A stretch of 64,000 nucleotides of DNA from Rhodobacteraceae bacterium QY30. GTDB lineage: Bacteria > Pseudomonadota > Alphaproteobacteria > Rhodobacterales > Rhodobacteraceae. Under the pieces are notes generated by a model. The model saw nothing but the letters and a program-made list of their open reading frames with translations. It was not told the DNA's origin and did no database searches. The stretch's first letter is position 1. Every line of letters begins with the position of its first letter. A program made the translations under genes and the position numbers. The stretch is taken from contig CP023454.1 of assembly GCA_002356635.1 (NCBI GenBank), positions 434,001 through 498,000 of the forward strand, read 5' to 3'. This document shows positions 20,333 through 28,338 of this stretch, piece by piece.

Positions 20333-21142
20333 TCAGAAGTTGACAGTGACGCCCGGCAGCCGCAATTCGCGCATCAGGTCCCGAACCTCCTGACGCGCGG
20401 CGACATTCGACAGGTTCAGGTTTTCCACGCCGATATCGCGCAGGTCCAGCAGGGTCAGGCCCCTTGGAAACAGCTCGCGGAAGATGACGCGTTCGGAAAA
20501 ACCCGGCGCCACTCGAAAGCCGATCCGTTTCGACAGCTGCTCCAGCGCCGCGCCGACCTTCTTCTTGTTGTGCATCTGCTGGGCGCCCAGGCGGTTCCGC
20601 AGCACGATCCAGTCGATAGGTTTCAGCCCGGCCCGCGCCCGCAACTGCCGGGCATTCCACACCATTTCCGAATAGATCGACGGTCCGGTCACGCGGCTGG
20701 TGTCCGGGTCGATCCGGGCCAGCAGGTCAAAGTCGATGAAGCTGTCGTTCAGGGGTGTAATCAGCGTGTCGGCCAGCGAATGCGCCACCTGGCTCAGCCG
20801 GGTGTGGCTGCCGGGGCAATCGATGATGATGAACTCGGCATCCTGCTCCAGCGCTGCCACCGCGGCCGACAGGCGGTGATCAAAGACGTTTTCGCCTGGC
20901 TCGACGGTGCTTTGGTCGGCTTCGGGCAGGTCGCGGTAATCGGGTGTCGGCAGGTCAAGCCCCTGCTTGCGCGCAAAGGCGATGCGGTTCTCGATGTAGC
21001 GGCCGAAGCTGCGCTGGCGCAGGTCCAGGTCCAGCGCGCCCACCTTGTGCCCCATGCGCACCAACGCGGTCGCCACATGCATGCAGGTCGTGGATTTGCC
21101 CGAACCGCCCTTTTCGTTGCCCACGACGATGATATGCGCCAC
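20333..21142 (-). CDS. mipZ: Division-plane positioning ATPase MipZ (ParA family)
   Basis: The 269-residue P-loop ATPase begins VAHIIVVGNEKGGSGKST, with the deviant Walker A of the ParA/MinD superfamily. The downstream features (ALDLDLRQRSFGRYIENR, FIIIDCPGSHTRLSQ) match MipZ, which forms gradients from chromosome-bound ParB and inhibits FtsZ polymerisation away from mid-cell in alphaproteobacteria. I chose the GTG at 21142 because GGAG lies about 8 bases upstream and the MipZ core follows at once; the 15 extra residues to 21187 are Arg/Gly-rich. It is a single gene, convergent with the small ORF at 20132. Confidence 0.9.
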   Translation of the reverse strand: MAHIIVVGNEKGGSGKSTTCMHVATALVRMGHKVGALDLDLRQRSFGRYIENRIAFARKQGLDLPTPDYRDLPEADQSTVEPGENVFDHRLSAAVAALEQDAEFIIIDCPGSHTRLSQVAHSLADTLITPLNDSFIDFDLLARIDPDTSRVTGPSIYSEMVWNARQLRARAGLKPIDWIVLRNRLGAQQMHNKKKVGAALEQLSKRIGFRVAPGFSERVIFRELFPRGLTLLDLRDIGVENLNLSNVAARQEVRDLMRELRLPGVTVNF

Positions 21143-21265
21143 TTTTTCCGCTCCGCCTCTTGTCCCCGCGCCTTGACGGCGATGCATTCCTATAAGCGGC
21201 CCGGAGTGGGCAGGGAAGGGCGGACGGCGTGGAAATGACGCCGCACAGAACGGTGGCGCACCAAC

Positions 21266-21292
21266 AAAAAGGGCGCACCCGGAGGTGCGCCC
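21266..21292 (-). terminator. Intrinsic terminator of the rplS-rpmE transcript
   Basis: Read on the minus strand, GGGCGCAC and GTGCGCCC form a perfect 8-bp stem with a 6-base loop, followed by TTTTT. It lies 38 bases after the rpmE stop. Confidence 0.85.
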
Positions 21293-21329
21293 AATCGTCC
21301 GAAGGGTCGTTGCGGCCCTTCTGCCTGCC

Positions 21330-21551
21330 TTAGAATCCCAGGCCGGCGTATTTGTTCTTGAACTTCGACACGCGGCCGCCAGTGTCCATCAGCTTGGCCG
21401 AACCGCCGGTCCATGCGGGGTGGGCCAGCGGGTCGATGTCCAGCGCCATCTGCTCTCCGGCCTTGCCCCAGGTCGAACGGATCTGGAACACGGTGCCGTC
21501 GGTCATCTTGACGTCGATCATGTGATAGTCGGGGTGAATACCGCTTTTCAT
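21330..21551 (-). CDS. rpmE: 50S ribosomal protein L31
   Basis: The 73-residue protein starts [20 protein letters not shown] and contains the L31 pattern through HPAWTGG and a final KFKNKYAG. It contains no cysteine at all, so it is the zinc-free form, although it is only a little longer than zinc-type L31. It is a surface protein of the large subunit that bridges to the small subunit. It follows rplS by 11 bases and precedes the terminator, so the two are co-transcribed. Confidence 0.95.
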   Translation of the reverse strand: MKSGIHPDYHMIDVKMTDGTVFQIRSTWGKAGEQMALDIDPLAHPAWTGGSAKLMDTGGRVSKFKNKYAGLGF

Positions 21552-21562
21552 GACTGCGTTCC

Positions 21563-21937
21563 TCACTCGGCTTTGGGTTTGTAGTTGGTGACTTCGGCGA
21601 TACGGGCCGATTTGCCGCGACGGTCGCGCAGGTAGTACAGCTTGGCGCGGCGCACGCGGCCACGGCGGACCACTTCGATCGAGTCGATGTTGGTCGAATA
21701 CAGCGGGAACACACGTTCCACGCCTTCGCCGAACGAAATCTTGCGGACGGTGAACGACGCCGACAGTGTGGCGCCGCCCTTGCGGCCGATCACGACACCT
21801 TCGTAGTTCTGCACGCGGGTGCGGGTGCCTTCGGTCACCTTGTAGCCGACGCGCACGGTGTCGCCGGCCTTGAAATCGGGGATGGTCTTGCCAAGGCTGG
21901 CGATCTGCTCAGCCTCAAGTTGCGCGATCAGGTCCAT
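21563..21937 (-). CDS. rplS: 50S ribosomal protein L19
   Basis: The 124-residue protein begins [20 protein letters not shown] and contains [20 protein letters not shown] and the basic end typical of L19 ([20 protein letters not shown]). It lies at the subunit interface of the ribosome. GAGGAG lies before the ATG at 21937; the frame is open another 16 codons upstream, but these are not part of L19. A near-consensus promoter overlaps the end of trmD, so rplS-rpmE can be expressed apart from the ffh-trmD genes upstream. Confidence 0.96.
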   Translation of the reverse strand: MDLIAQLEAEQIASLGKTIPDFKAGDTVRVGYKVTEGTRTRVQNYEGVVIGRKGGATLSASFTVRKISFGEGVERVFPLYSTNIDSIEVVRRGRVRRAKLYYLRDRRGKSARIAEVTNYKPKAE

Positions 21938-22150
21938 CGCACGCTCCTCTGGTTGCTCGCGGTGGTTCCGCGAAGGTTTTGCCACGGCCTCAGAGCTCTT
22001 GGTCTTCGCCCGGGTCCCGGATCAAGCCAGCCCGCCAGAGTTCAGGTCGTTCTATCGTCACCGCGTCCGGCCCGGACCCCCTCGAAGAAGCAAGGTGCAT
22101 CGGCCATAAGACACGGGTCCGCGCGACTCATGCAAGTCTCGGACGGGCGG

Positions 22151-22179
22151 GGTATAGGGGGAAGGGGCGCTTCGGTCAA
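22151..22179 (-). promoter_or_regulatory. Strong sigma-70 promoter candidate for rplS-rpmE
   Basis: On the minus strand TTGACC and TATACC are separated by exactly 17 bases. The -35 overlaps the last codons of trmD. This is the best sigma-70 promoter match I see on the minus strand of the window. Confidence 0.7.
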
Positions 22180-23084
22180 GCCGTCCCGCCGGGCTCATCC
22201 TTGGCCGCGTCACGCTTGCGCCTGCCCTTTGGCGGCGTGGGCGGATGGGCCTCCTGATAGGCGGTCCAGATGTCGGGTCGCCGCTCCTGCGTGACCCGCT
22301 CGGCCTGATCCTTGCGCCACCTGGCGATGTCTGCGTGGTGACCCGAGGTCAGAACCGCCGGAATCTCGCGCCCTTGCCAGACCTGGGGGCGGGTGTATTG
22401 CGGATATTCCAGCAGGCCCGAGGAAAAGCTCTCCTCCTCGGTCGAGCTGGCGTTGCCCAGCACGCCGGGCAAAAGCCGGACGGTCGCATCGATCAGGGCC
22501 TGCGCGGCGATCTCGCCGCCCGTCAGGACGAAATCGCCCAGGCTGATTTCCTCGATCTCATAGTGGTCCAGAACCCGCTGATCCACGCCTTCGAAGCGCC
22601 CGCACAGAAGCGTGATGCCGTCCGCCGATGCCAGGCGGCGGGCGGTGGCCTGGTCGAAGGGCCGGCCGCGGGGCGACAGGTAGACCACCGGCCAGCGGGT
22701 GCGATCCTGCGACGTACCGGACCGGGCTTCGTCCAGCGCCTGTGCCACGACATCGGCGCGCAGGACCATGCCGGCCCCGCCGCCCGCCGGATTGTCATCG
22801 ACATTGCGATGCTTGCCGATGCCGAACTGGCGCAGGTCGAAGGTTTGCAGCGACCAAAGTCCCTCTGCCAGAGCCTTCCCGGTCAGTGACAGGCCCAGGA
22901 TCCCGGGAAAGGCCTCGGGGAAAAGGGTGATGATCCGCGCGCACCAGGCGCCGCGGATGCGGGGTTCGGCCATCAGTTCCCGCGGCTTCACCGAGGCCGA
23001 GATCGACAGCCGTCCGTGCGACTTGCCGACCGGAAGGGGGCGTTGCGAATCGTCCGGCGCGGCCGGTTCGTCGGGCTGGTTCAT
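22176..23084 (-). CDS. trmD: tRNA (guanine-N1)-methyltransferase TrmD
   Basis: The 302-residue SPOUT methyltransferase makes m1G37 in tRNAs. The core begins WCARIITLFPEAFPG and includes LCGRFEGVDQRVLDHYEI and FVLTGGEIAAQALID, the trefoil-knot AdoMet site. About 45 residues precede the core and include KSHGRLSISASVKPRELM, an extension I recall from other Rhodobacteraceae TrmD proteins. The C-terminus is Lys/Arg-rich. I kept the first ATG (23084) because of that extension; an ATG at 22973 is the alternative. The gene lies 26 bases after the membrane-protein gene in the ffh operon. Confidence 0.93.
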   Translation of the reverse strand: MNQPDEPAAPDDSQRPLPVGKSHGRLSISASVKPRELMAEPRIRGAWCARIITLFPEAFPGILGLSLTGKALAEGLWSLQTFDLRQFGIGKHRNVDDNPAGGGAGMVLRADVVAQALDEARSGTSQDRTRWPVVYLSPRGRPFDQATARRLASADGITLLCGRFEGVDQRVLDHYEIEEISLGDFVLTGGEIAAQALIDATVRLLPGVLGNASSTEEESFSSGLLEYPQYTRPQVWQGREIPAVLTSGHHADIARWRKDQAERVTQERRPDIWTAYQEAHPPTPPKGRRKRDAAKDEPGGTA

Positions 23085-23110
23085 GGTCGGCGCATTTCCC
23101 TGGCGCGGGA

Positions 23111-23551
23111 TCAGCGCGGCGCACTGTCCCGTGCCATGTCATTCCGGGTTTGGATCGCTTCGTCAAGGAAGCCATCGATCCGGTCAGGCCCGGATTGCCA
23201 CAACAGCCGCGCCGCAATCAGCGCCCCCGCCGACAGAAGCACCGGCAGGATCCCCGGAATGGCGAGCGTTGCGCCCATCAGGACGGCAATCCCCCGGCCG
23301 AGGGCGAAGCACAGGATGACCAGCAGCGATTGCAGCAACGTGACCGAACCCAGGTGCAGAGCCAAGGCAAAGGGCGTGCCTTCGGCCCCGATCGCCTTCC
23401 AGATCGCGGGGCGCATGACCACGACCCACAGGGTGAAGATGCCGACGAACACCGCCACCAGCGCCTCGGGTACCCCGGCCAGTCCGGCCAGAAGCGGACC
23501 TGCATAAAGCATGGCGGCCAATACCGAATACAGCTTCGATCGCAGGTCCAT
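23111..23551 (-). CDS. Conserved membrane protein in the rimM-trmD operon
   Basis: The 146-residue protein (MDLRSKLYSVLAAMLYAGPL onward) has about four hydrophobic segments (roughly 10-30, 37-57, 68-90 and 95-118) and a polar tail. No enzymatic motif is visible. AGGGAA before the ATG at 23551 decides this start; a GTG six codons earlier is possible. It lies between rimM and trmD, 14 bases after rimM, where many relatives have no gene. The context gives no direct clue beyond co-expression with ribosome-maturation genes. Confidence 0.7.
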   Translation of the reverse strand: MDLRSKLYSVLAAMLYAGPLLAGLAGVPEALVAVFVGIFTLWVVVMRPAIWKAIGAEGTPFALALHLGSVTLLQSLLVILCFALGRGIAVLMGATLAIPGILPVLLSAGALIAARLLWQSGPDRIDGFLDEAIQTRNDMARDSAPR

Positions 23552-23565
23552 GGGCTTTCCCTTCG

Positions 23566-24084
23566 TCACTCGTCCTTCGCTTCGATCTCCTCGGGGGGAT
23601 CGGCCACGATACGGCCGGCCGTCAGATCGACGGTAGGAACGATGGCGCGGGTGAAGGGCAGAAGTAAGGCAGTCCTGCGACCGGTGCCCAGAATTTCAAG
23701 GATGTCGCCCGCGCCGTGGTTGTGGACGGCACGCACCTTTCCCAGAAGCGCGCCGCCGGTGTCATAGACCGGCAAGCCGATCAGGTCGGCGTGATAGAAT
23801 TCATCGTCGGGCAGGTTTGGAAGCCGGCTCCGGTCCGCCCAAAGGGTCACGCCCTTCAGCGCGTCGGCCTCTTCCTTGGTGGTCACGCCCGAAAGCCGTG
23901 CGCCCAGGGCGCCGGTCACGGGCCGGGTCAGGCGAAGGGTGAAGCTGCGCGCGCCGTCCTCGGTGAACAACGGTGCATAGGCGGCGATGGCTTCGGGCTG
24001 GGCGCAGAAGCTTTTCAGCCGGACCTCGCCCCGCACGCCGAAGGCGCCCGCGATGACGCCGACGCAGACGCGATCACTTGCCAT
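23566..24084 (-). CDS. rimM: Ribosome maturation factor RimM
   Basis: The 172-residue protein starts [20 protein letters not shown], the RimM N-terminal beta-barrel signature. The C-terminal PRC-barrel part includes [17 protein letters not shown] and IVADPPEEI. It binds S19 and helps mature the 30S head. Its ATG overlaps the last codons of the 51-residue ORF upstream, so it may depend on translation of that ORF. It belongs to the rpsP-rimM-trmD operon. Confidence 0.95.
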   Translation of the reverse strand: MASDRVCVGVIAGAFGVRGEVRLKSFCAQPEAIAAYAPLFTEDGARSFTLRLTRPVTGALGARLSGVTTKEEADALKGVTLWADRSRLPNLPDDEFYHADLIGLPVYDTGGALLGKVRAVHNHGAGDILEILGTGRRTALLLPFTRAIVPTVDLTAGRIVADPPEEIEAKDE

Positions 24085-24229
24085 TTGGGGCCTCCTGCGG
24101 TGGACATTCGGCCACCGCCCCCGGAGGGGCGGTGACGGGATCGAAGATGCTTTCGGTCTTCATCCCCAGCCAGAACGACCCGGCGCAAAGGCCAAGGGTG
24201 ACGATCCGACGGGCGAGGAAGAACAGCAT
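24074..24229 (-). CDS. Small membrane protein (51 aa) between rpsP and rimM
   Basis: The ORF encodes [20 protein letters not shown], a hydrophobic N-terminal helix, followed by a short acidic and Pro-rich tail with two cysteines overall. It starts only 3 bases after the rpsP stop, and its stop codon lies inside the rimM start region (11 bases of overlap), an arrangement typical of a translationally coupled real gene. Its ribosome-binding site (GAAG) lies within rpsP. I recall a similar small ORF in this position in related genomes, but cannot name a family or function. Confidence 0.65.
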   Translation of the reverse strand: MLFFLARRIVTLGLCAGSFWLGMKTESIFDPVTAPPGAVAECPPQEAPNGK

Positions 24230-24232
24230 GGC

Positions 24233-24586
24233 TTATTCTTCGGCCGGGGCGGCAGCCTTCGCGGCCTTGGCGGCGGCGCGTTCCTTGGCGCGCTTGCCCG
24301 GCTCGGCGGCTTTCGGGTTGTTACGGACGGTCTTTTCCTTCACGCCCGCCGCTTCCAGCATCCGCGCCACGCGGTCGGTCGCCTGCGCGCCCTGACCCAG
24401 CCAGTACTGAACCCGCTCGATGTTCATCTTGACGCGGTCTTCGCTGTCCTTGGCCAGCAGCGGGTTGTAGGTGCCCAGCTTCTCGATGAAGCGGCCGTCG
24501 CGCGGCATGCGCGAATCGGAGGCCACGATCGAGTAGTGCGGGCGCTTCTTCGAGCCGCCGCGGGCAAGACGGATTTTCATAGCCAT
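24233..24586 (-). CDS. rpsP: 30S ribosomal protein S16
   Basis: The 117-residue protein starts [20 protein letters not shown], with the S16 body up to [13 protein letters not shown] and an Ala/Lys-rich C-terminal extension (about 30 residues ending AAPAEE) that is usual in alphaproteobacteria. S16 is an early-assembly protein of the 30S subunit. AAGGAGAAACTCAC before the ATG at 24586 is an excellent ribosome-binding site. It follows the chorismate mutase gene by 59 bases. Confidence 0.96.
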   Translation of the reverse strand: MAMKIRLARGGSKKRPHYSIVASDSRMPRDGRFIEKLGTYNPLLAKDSEDRVKMNIERVQYWLGQGAQATDRVARMLEAAGVKEKTVRNNPKAAEPGKRAKERAAAKAAKAAAPAEE

Positions 24587-24645
24587 GTGAGTTTCTCCTT
24601 TGTCTGGCCGTGAAACAGGCAACGGGCCTGTCATTCCTTGGTTGG

Positions 24646-24942
24646 TTATTTCTGGAAGGTTTCGTGGTGCCGGATCACTTCCGAGATGATGAAGCTGAGG
24701 AACTTGCGCGCGAACTCCGGGTCCAGGTCCGCCTCAAGGGCCAGCCGGCCCAGCCGTTCGATCTGCGCCGCTTCCCGCGCCGGGTCCGAAGGCGGAAGAT
24801 CGTGGTCCGCCTTCAGGCGTCCGACGGACTGCGTATGCTTGAACCGCTCGGCCAGCGTGTAAACCAGAATCGCATCCAGCCGGTCGATCGATTCGCGATG
24901 TTCACGCAGAAGGTCGGCGGCGCGGGTGGCGGCGTCGGTCAT
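24646..24942 (-). CDS. Chorismate mutase (AroQ class)
   Basis: This all-helical 98-residue protein shows the AroQ pattern: [19 protein letters not shown], then [19 protein letters not shown] with the catalytic Arg/Lys residues, and a final helix [14 protein letters not shown]. It converts chorismate to prephenate for Phe and Tyr synthesis. Only the mutase domain is present. Its ATG overlaps the stop of the GNAT gene upstream as ATGA. A chorismate mutase inside the ffh-rpsP operon is a known arrangement in this lineage. Confidence 0.9.
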   Translation of the reverse strand: MTDAATRAADLLREHRESIDRLDAILVYTLAERFKHTQSVGRLKADHDLPPSDPAREAAQIERLGRLALEADLDPEFARKFLSFIISEVIRHHETFQK

Positions 24943-25511
24943 TTGGAAGCCCCGTCGTCAGTGTGGCAGGTGATCGCGCCCCGGTCGGCAAGACCGGGCG
25001 CGGGGTGGCGGTAGACGATGCACTCGCCCATCGGCTGTGCCTGCGCGTCGGGCGTGGCGCCCAGACGCTCGGCCAGCCGGCGCGAGCGCAGGTTGTCGGG
25101 GTGCACGTAGCTGACGGCGGTTGTCCAGCCCAGGGTGTCATAGGCAAAGGCACGGGCCGCGCGCGCGGCCTCGAACGCCATGCCCTTGCCTTCGGCAGCG
25201 GGATTCCAGACCGACCAGCCTATTTCCTGTTCGGGCCAGGTTTCGGGGAACCAGGGGCCGGTCATGCCCAGCGGCGTGTCATCGCCCCGGGCCTGCCACA
25301 CGAACATGCCAAAGCCCCGCAGCACCCAATGGCCAATCAGGTGGCCAAAGCTGCGCCAGGTCTGCGCCAGGTCATACCCTGCGGTGCGGATGAAGGCCGC
25401 GCGGTCCGAGGCGAGCATGGCATTGAAATGCGGCCAATCCCCCGCCGCCGGCGCGCGCAGCACCAGCCGTTCGGTCGTGATCACCGGGGTATGGGCCAGG
25501 GTGGGCGTCAT
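24939..25511 (-). CDS. GNAT family N-acetyltransferase
   Basis: The roughly 190-residue protein has GNAT features of the RimJ/RimL type: ITTERLVLRAPAAGDW at the N-terminus, EIGWSVWNPAAEGKGMAFEA around the acetyl-CoA loop, and VHPDNLRSRRLAERLGATPD. The substrate is unknown. It lies between ffh and chorismate mutase and is coupled to the latter by an ATGA overlap. The start at 25511 avoids overlap with ffh; an earlier start at 25535 would overlap the ffh end by 17 bases. The ribosome-binding site is weak, so it may rely on coupling to ffh. Confidence 0.85.
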   Translation of the reverse strand: MTPTLAHTPVITTERLVLRAPAAGDWPHFNAMLASDRAAFIRTAGYDLAQTWRSFGHLIGHWVLRGFGMFVWQARGDDTPLGMTGPWFPETWPEQEIGWSVWNPAAEGKGMAFEAARAARAFAYDTLGWTTAVSYVHPDNLRSRRLAERLGATPDAQAQPMGECIVYRHPAPGLADRGAITCHTDDGASK

Positions 25512-25518
25512 CCGCGCG

Positions 25519-27069
25519 TCACTTCTTCTTTCCAAAGGCGCCCAGGCCCGACAGCCCGCCCGGCAGCTTCAGCCCGCCCAGGCCGCCCAAGCCGCCCAGA
25601 CCGCCGGGAAGCCCGCCCGGCAGACCGCCGCCCCGCGCCTGCATCGCCTTCGCGGCTTCCTCCAGCTTTTTCGGGTCCATCTTTCCGTCGGCGCCGGCCA
25701 GGCCCGCCATGTCGGGCATGCCGCCGCCCTTGCCCATCATGGCGCGGATGGCCTGCTTCATCATGCCGCCCTTGCCCATCTTCTTCATCATGTCGGCCAT
25801 GCCGCGATGCATCTTCAGAAGCTTGTTCAATTCAGACACGTCCAGGCCCGCCCCGGCCGCGATGCGCTTCTTGCGGCTGGCCTGCAGCAGGTCGGGGTTG
25901 GCGCGTTCCTTCTTCGTCATCGACTGGATCAGCGCGATCTGGCGGCGCAGCATCCGGTCGTCAAAACCCGCGTCCTCGGCCTGCTTGGCCATCTTGCCCA
26001 TGCCGGGAAGCATGCCCATCATGCCCTGCATCCCGCCCATCTTCAGCATCTGTTCCAGCTGGCCCTTCAGGTCGTTCATGTTGAACAGACCCTTCTGGAA
26101 GCGCTTCATCATGCGCTCGGCCTGTTCCAGTTCCAGCGTTTCCTGCGCCTTCTCGACCAGGGCCACGATGTCGCCCATGCCGAGGATCCGGCCCGCAACG
26201 CGCGACGGCTCGAACGTCTCGATGGCGTCCATCTTTTCGCCCAGGCCGACGAAGCGGATCGGCTTGCCGGTGACGGCGCGCATCGACAGGGCTGCACCCC
26301 CGCGGCCGTCGCCGTCCATCCGCGTCAGCACCACGCCCGAGATGCCGACCTTGCCGTCGAATTCCGTGGCAACGTTCACCGCGTCCTGGCCGGTCAGGCC
26401 ATCGACGACCAGCAGCGTTTCGCGAGGCTGGACGGCATCGCGCACCGCCTGAACCTCGTCCATCAGCACTTCGTCGATGTGCAGGCGGCCGGCGGTATCC
26501 AGCATGTAGACGTCATAGCCGCCCAGCGTTGCCTGCTGTTTGGCGCGCTTGGCAATCTGAACGGCGGTTTCGCCCTTCACGATCGGCAGGGTATCCACGC
26601 CGATCTGGTGGCCCAGGATCTGCAACTGCTCCATCGCGGCGGGGCGGTTGGTGTCCAGCGAGGCCATCAGCACCCGCTTGCCGTTCTTTTCCTTCAGCCG
26701 CTTCGCCAGCTTCGCCGTCGTCGTGGTCTTGCCCGAGCCCTGAAGCCCGACCATCAGCATCGGCGCGGGCGGGTTGTCGATCTTCAGCGCCTCGGGTTCA
26801 TCATCCCCGGCCAGAACATGCACCAGTTCGTCGTGGACGATCTTGACGACCTGCTGGCCCGGCGTGACGGATTTGGTCACTGCCTGACCGGTGGCCTTTT
26901 CCTGCACCCGGGCGACGAAATCGCGCGCCACCGGCAAGGATACGTCGGCCTCCAGCAGGGCCACGCGGACCTCTCGCAACGCGGTGGCGACATCGGCATC
27001 CGAAAGGGCGCCCTGCTTCGTCAGCCGGTCGAAGACGCCGCCAAGGCGTTCGGACAGGTTTTCAAACAT
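25519..27069 (-). CDS. ffh: Signal recognition particle protein Ffh
   Basis: The 516-residue GTPase has an N domain (MFENLSERLGGVFDRL), a G domain with P-loop GLQGSGKTT (108-116), DTNRPAAMEQL and DTAGR, and a Met-rich M domain (residues about 310-450) that binds SRP RNA and signal peptides. After the M domain comes an unusual tail of Gly-Leu-Pro repeats (for example GGLPGGLPGGLGGLGG) ending in KKK. GGAGG lies about 8 bases before the ATG at 27069. It heads the operon that continues through rpsP, rimM and trmD. Confidence 0.96.
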   Translation of the reverse strand: MFENLSERLGGVFDRLTKQGALSDADVATALREVRVALLEADVSLPVARDFVARVQEKATGQAVTKSVTPGQQVVKIVHDELVHVLAGDDEPEALKIDNPPAPMLMVGLQGSGKTTTTAKLAKRLKEKNGKRVLMASLDTNRPAAMEQLQILGHQIGVDTLPIVKGETAVQIAKRAKQQATLGGYDVYMLDTAGRLHIDEVLMDEVQAVRDAVQPRETLLVVDGLTGQDAVNVATEFDGKVGISGVVLTRMDGDGRGGAALSMRAVTGKPIRFVGLGEKMDAIETFEPSRVAGRILGMGDIVALVEKAQETLELEQAERMMKRFQKGLFNMNDLKGQLEQMLKMGGMQGMMGMLPGMGKMAKQAEDAGFDDRMLRRQIALIQSMTKKERANPDLLQASRKKRIAAGAGLDVSELNKLLKMHRGMADMMKKMGKGGMMKQAIRAMMGKGGGMPDMAGLAGADGKMDPKKLEEAAKAMQARGGGLPGGLPGGLGGLGGLGGLKLPGGLSGLGAFGKKK

Positions 27070-27226
27070 CGCGGGGCCCTCCGTGGCCGTTACATTTCTT
27101 CGTGCCGGAAGATAAGGCCCGGCGGCCCAAACACCAACGGCACCCGTGGGCGCAACGCGCTGACGGATGGCGATCCTTCGCCCATGCGAAGGACCGGAAG
27201 CAGTCACACTTCCGGGAATCTTGGGC

Positions 27227-27255
27227 GGCTTAGGCGCGCGGCGTGCCAGAGTCAA
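27227..27255 (-). promoter_or_regulatory. Candidate promoter of the ffh operon
   Basis: On the minus strand TTGACT and TAAGCC are separated by 17 bases, about 158 bases before the ffh ATG. The -35 is near consensus; the -10 is weak. The long leader between holds no ORF that I would call. Confidence 0.4.
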
Positions 27256-27296
27256 GAAAAACAGGAGATTTGGCGGCGCGGGCCACCTGACTGGTG

Positions 27297-27464
27297 TTAG
27301 AAGGCCGAATTGCGCAGGACCCCTTCCAGGATCAGCAGCGCCGTCCCAAGCCCGCCGAACCCCACCGCGATGGCGGCGTACAGCACCAGCATTGGCAACC
27401 GTTCCAGATCATGGGGATTGCGGGAGGCGCTTCGCACCTTGGTAAGGGCCAGTCGACGCGGCAT
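27297..27464 (-). CDS. Small single-pass membrane protein (55 aa)
   Basis: The ORF encodes MPRRLALTKVRSASRNPHDL, a positively charged N-terminal half, followed by one hydrophobic helix (about residues 25-48) and a short tail ending RNSAF. AGGTG lies 4 bases before the ATG at 27464. The charge pattern suggests an N-in, C-out inner-membrane protein. It lies upstream of the ffh promoter, on the same strand. I do not recognise a family. Confidence 0.5.
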   Translation of the reverse strand: MPRRLALTKVRSASRNPHDLERLPMLVLYAAIAVGFGGLGTALLILEGVLRNSAF

Positions 27465-27569
27465 GGGACACCTGCACTTGCACGCCAAGACTGTTTCGCG
27501 CGACAGCATTTTCCGCAAGTCTGGTAAACCTTACTTCGTCGGAAAACCGGCAGAGCAGAGCAGGAACGG

Positions 27570-27598
27570 AAAAGCCGGCCCGCGATGGGGCCGGCTTT
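27570..27598 (-). terminator. Intrinsic terminator after the azoreductase gene
   Basis: On the minus strand AAGCCGGCCC and GGGCCGGCTT make a 10-bp stem with a short loop, ending in TTTT. It starts 24 bases after the azoreductase stop. Confidence 0.8.
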
Positions 27599-27621
27599 GG
27601 GGCGGTGGATTCGCGTCAGCC

Positions 27622-28212
27622 TCAGGCGGCCAGCGCGTCGACCTCGGCTTCGGCTTTCTTCAGCGCGCCCTCCGGATCGAAGACGATCGCATCGGCGGCG
27701 ACGAATTCAACGTCGGTGATGCCGAAGAAACCCAGCATGTGGCGGACATAGCCCGAAGCGAAGTCGATGGGCGATCCCAGCTTGGTGCCGTCCGAGCTCA
27801 GCACGATGATCGCGCGCTTGCCGGTCAGCAGGCCTTGCGGGCCGGTTTCGGTGTAGGTGAAGGTCTCGCCCTTGCGTGCCAGGTGGTCGAACCAGCTTTT
27901 CAGCTGTGCGGGAACGCCGAAGTTGTAGACCGGCAGGCCGATGACCAGGACGTCGGCGGCGCGGACTTCGGCCAGCAGCGCGTCGGAATAGGCGGCGATT
28001 TCCGCCTGTTCGGCGCTGCGCGCTTCGGCGGGGGTGAAGACGGCGCCGATCCAGTTGCCGTCGATCTGCGGAACGCCGCCCGACAGGTCACGCGTGATGA
28101 CGGTCGCGCCGGCGTGGGCGGCCTGAAGGCGGGCCATGACCCGGTCGGTCAGGCGGCGGGAAACCGAGTTGTCGCCCTTGATCGAGGCGTCGATGCGAAG
28201 AATGCTGGTCAT
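27622..28212 (-). CDS. azoR: FMN-dependent NADH-azoreductase (NAD(P)H quinone reductase)
   Basis: This 196-residue flavodoxin-like enzyme begins MTSILRIDASIKGDNSVSRR, where the SxxxxS loop binds the FMN phosphate. VIGLPVYNFGVPAQLKSWFD and HMLGFFGITDVEF match AzoR. It reduces quinones and azo compounds by two electrons, protecting against electrophile stress. A divergent LysR gene 126 bases away, with TGCAG repeats between the two, suggests inducer-dependent control. A terminator follows, so it is monocistronic. Confidence 0.93.
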   Translation of the reverse strand: MTSILRIDASIKGDNSVSRRLTDRVMARLQAAHAGATVITRDLSGGVPQIDGNWIGAVFTPAEARSAEQAEIAAYSDALLAEVRAADVLVIGLPVYNFGVPAQLKSWFDHLARKGETFTYTETGPQGLLTGKRAIIVLSSDGTKLGSPIDFASGYVRHMLGFFGITDVEFVAADAIVFDPEGALKKAEAEVDALAA

Positions 28213-28298
28213 CGGGATGATCCTTGATGTGTCCTGCCGCGATGCGGCGGTGCTTGCTGCGATGCGGAATATCTAGTCGTTGCAGGAATGCGCGCAAT

Positions 28299-28332
28299 TG
28301 CAGAAACTGCACGTCAGATGTTTGCAGGTGCA
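28299..28332. promoter_or_regulatory. Candidate LysR operator between azoR and its regulator
   Basis: TGCAGAAACTGCA (28299-28311) is a perfect 5-bp-armed inverted repeat, and TGCAGGTGCA (28323-28332) repeats the half-site 12 bases further on; another TTGCAGG occurs at 28280. Clustered TGCAG half-sites in a divergent LysR promoter fit a regulator-binding region. They also argue for the LysR start at 28339 rather than an earlier one. Confidence 0.5.
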
Positions 28333-28338
28333 CAGAAA

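Noticed and set aside
21985-22140. Short leader-peptide ORF (about 29 codons) on the minus strand upstream of rplS
   Set aside because: No ribosome-binding site and no run of regulatory codons; not supportable from sequence.
25519-25640. Tandem Gly-Leu codon repeat at the ffh 3' end as a DNA repeat element
   Set aside because: It is a protein-level low-complexity tail in frame with ffh; the DNA units are imperfect and there is no sign of a mobile or CRISPR-like repeat.
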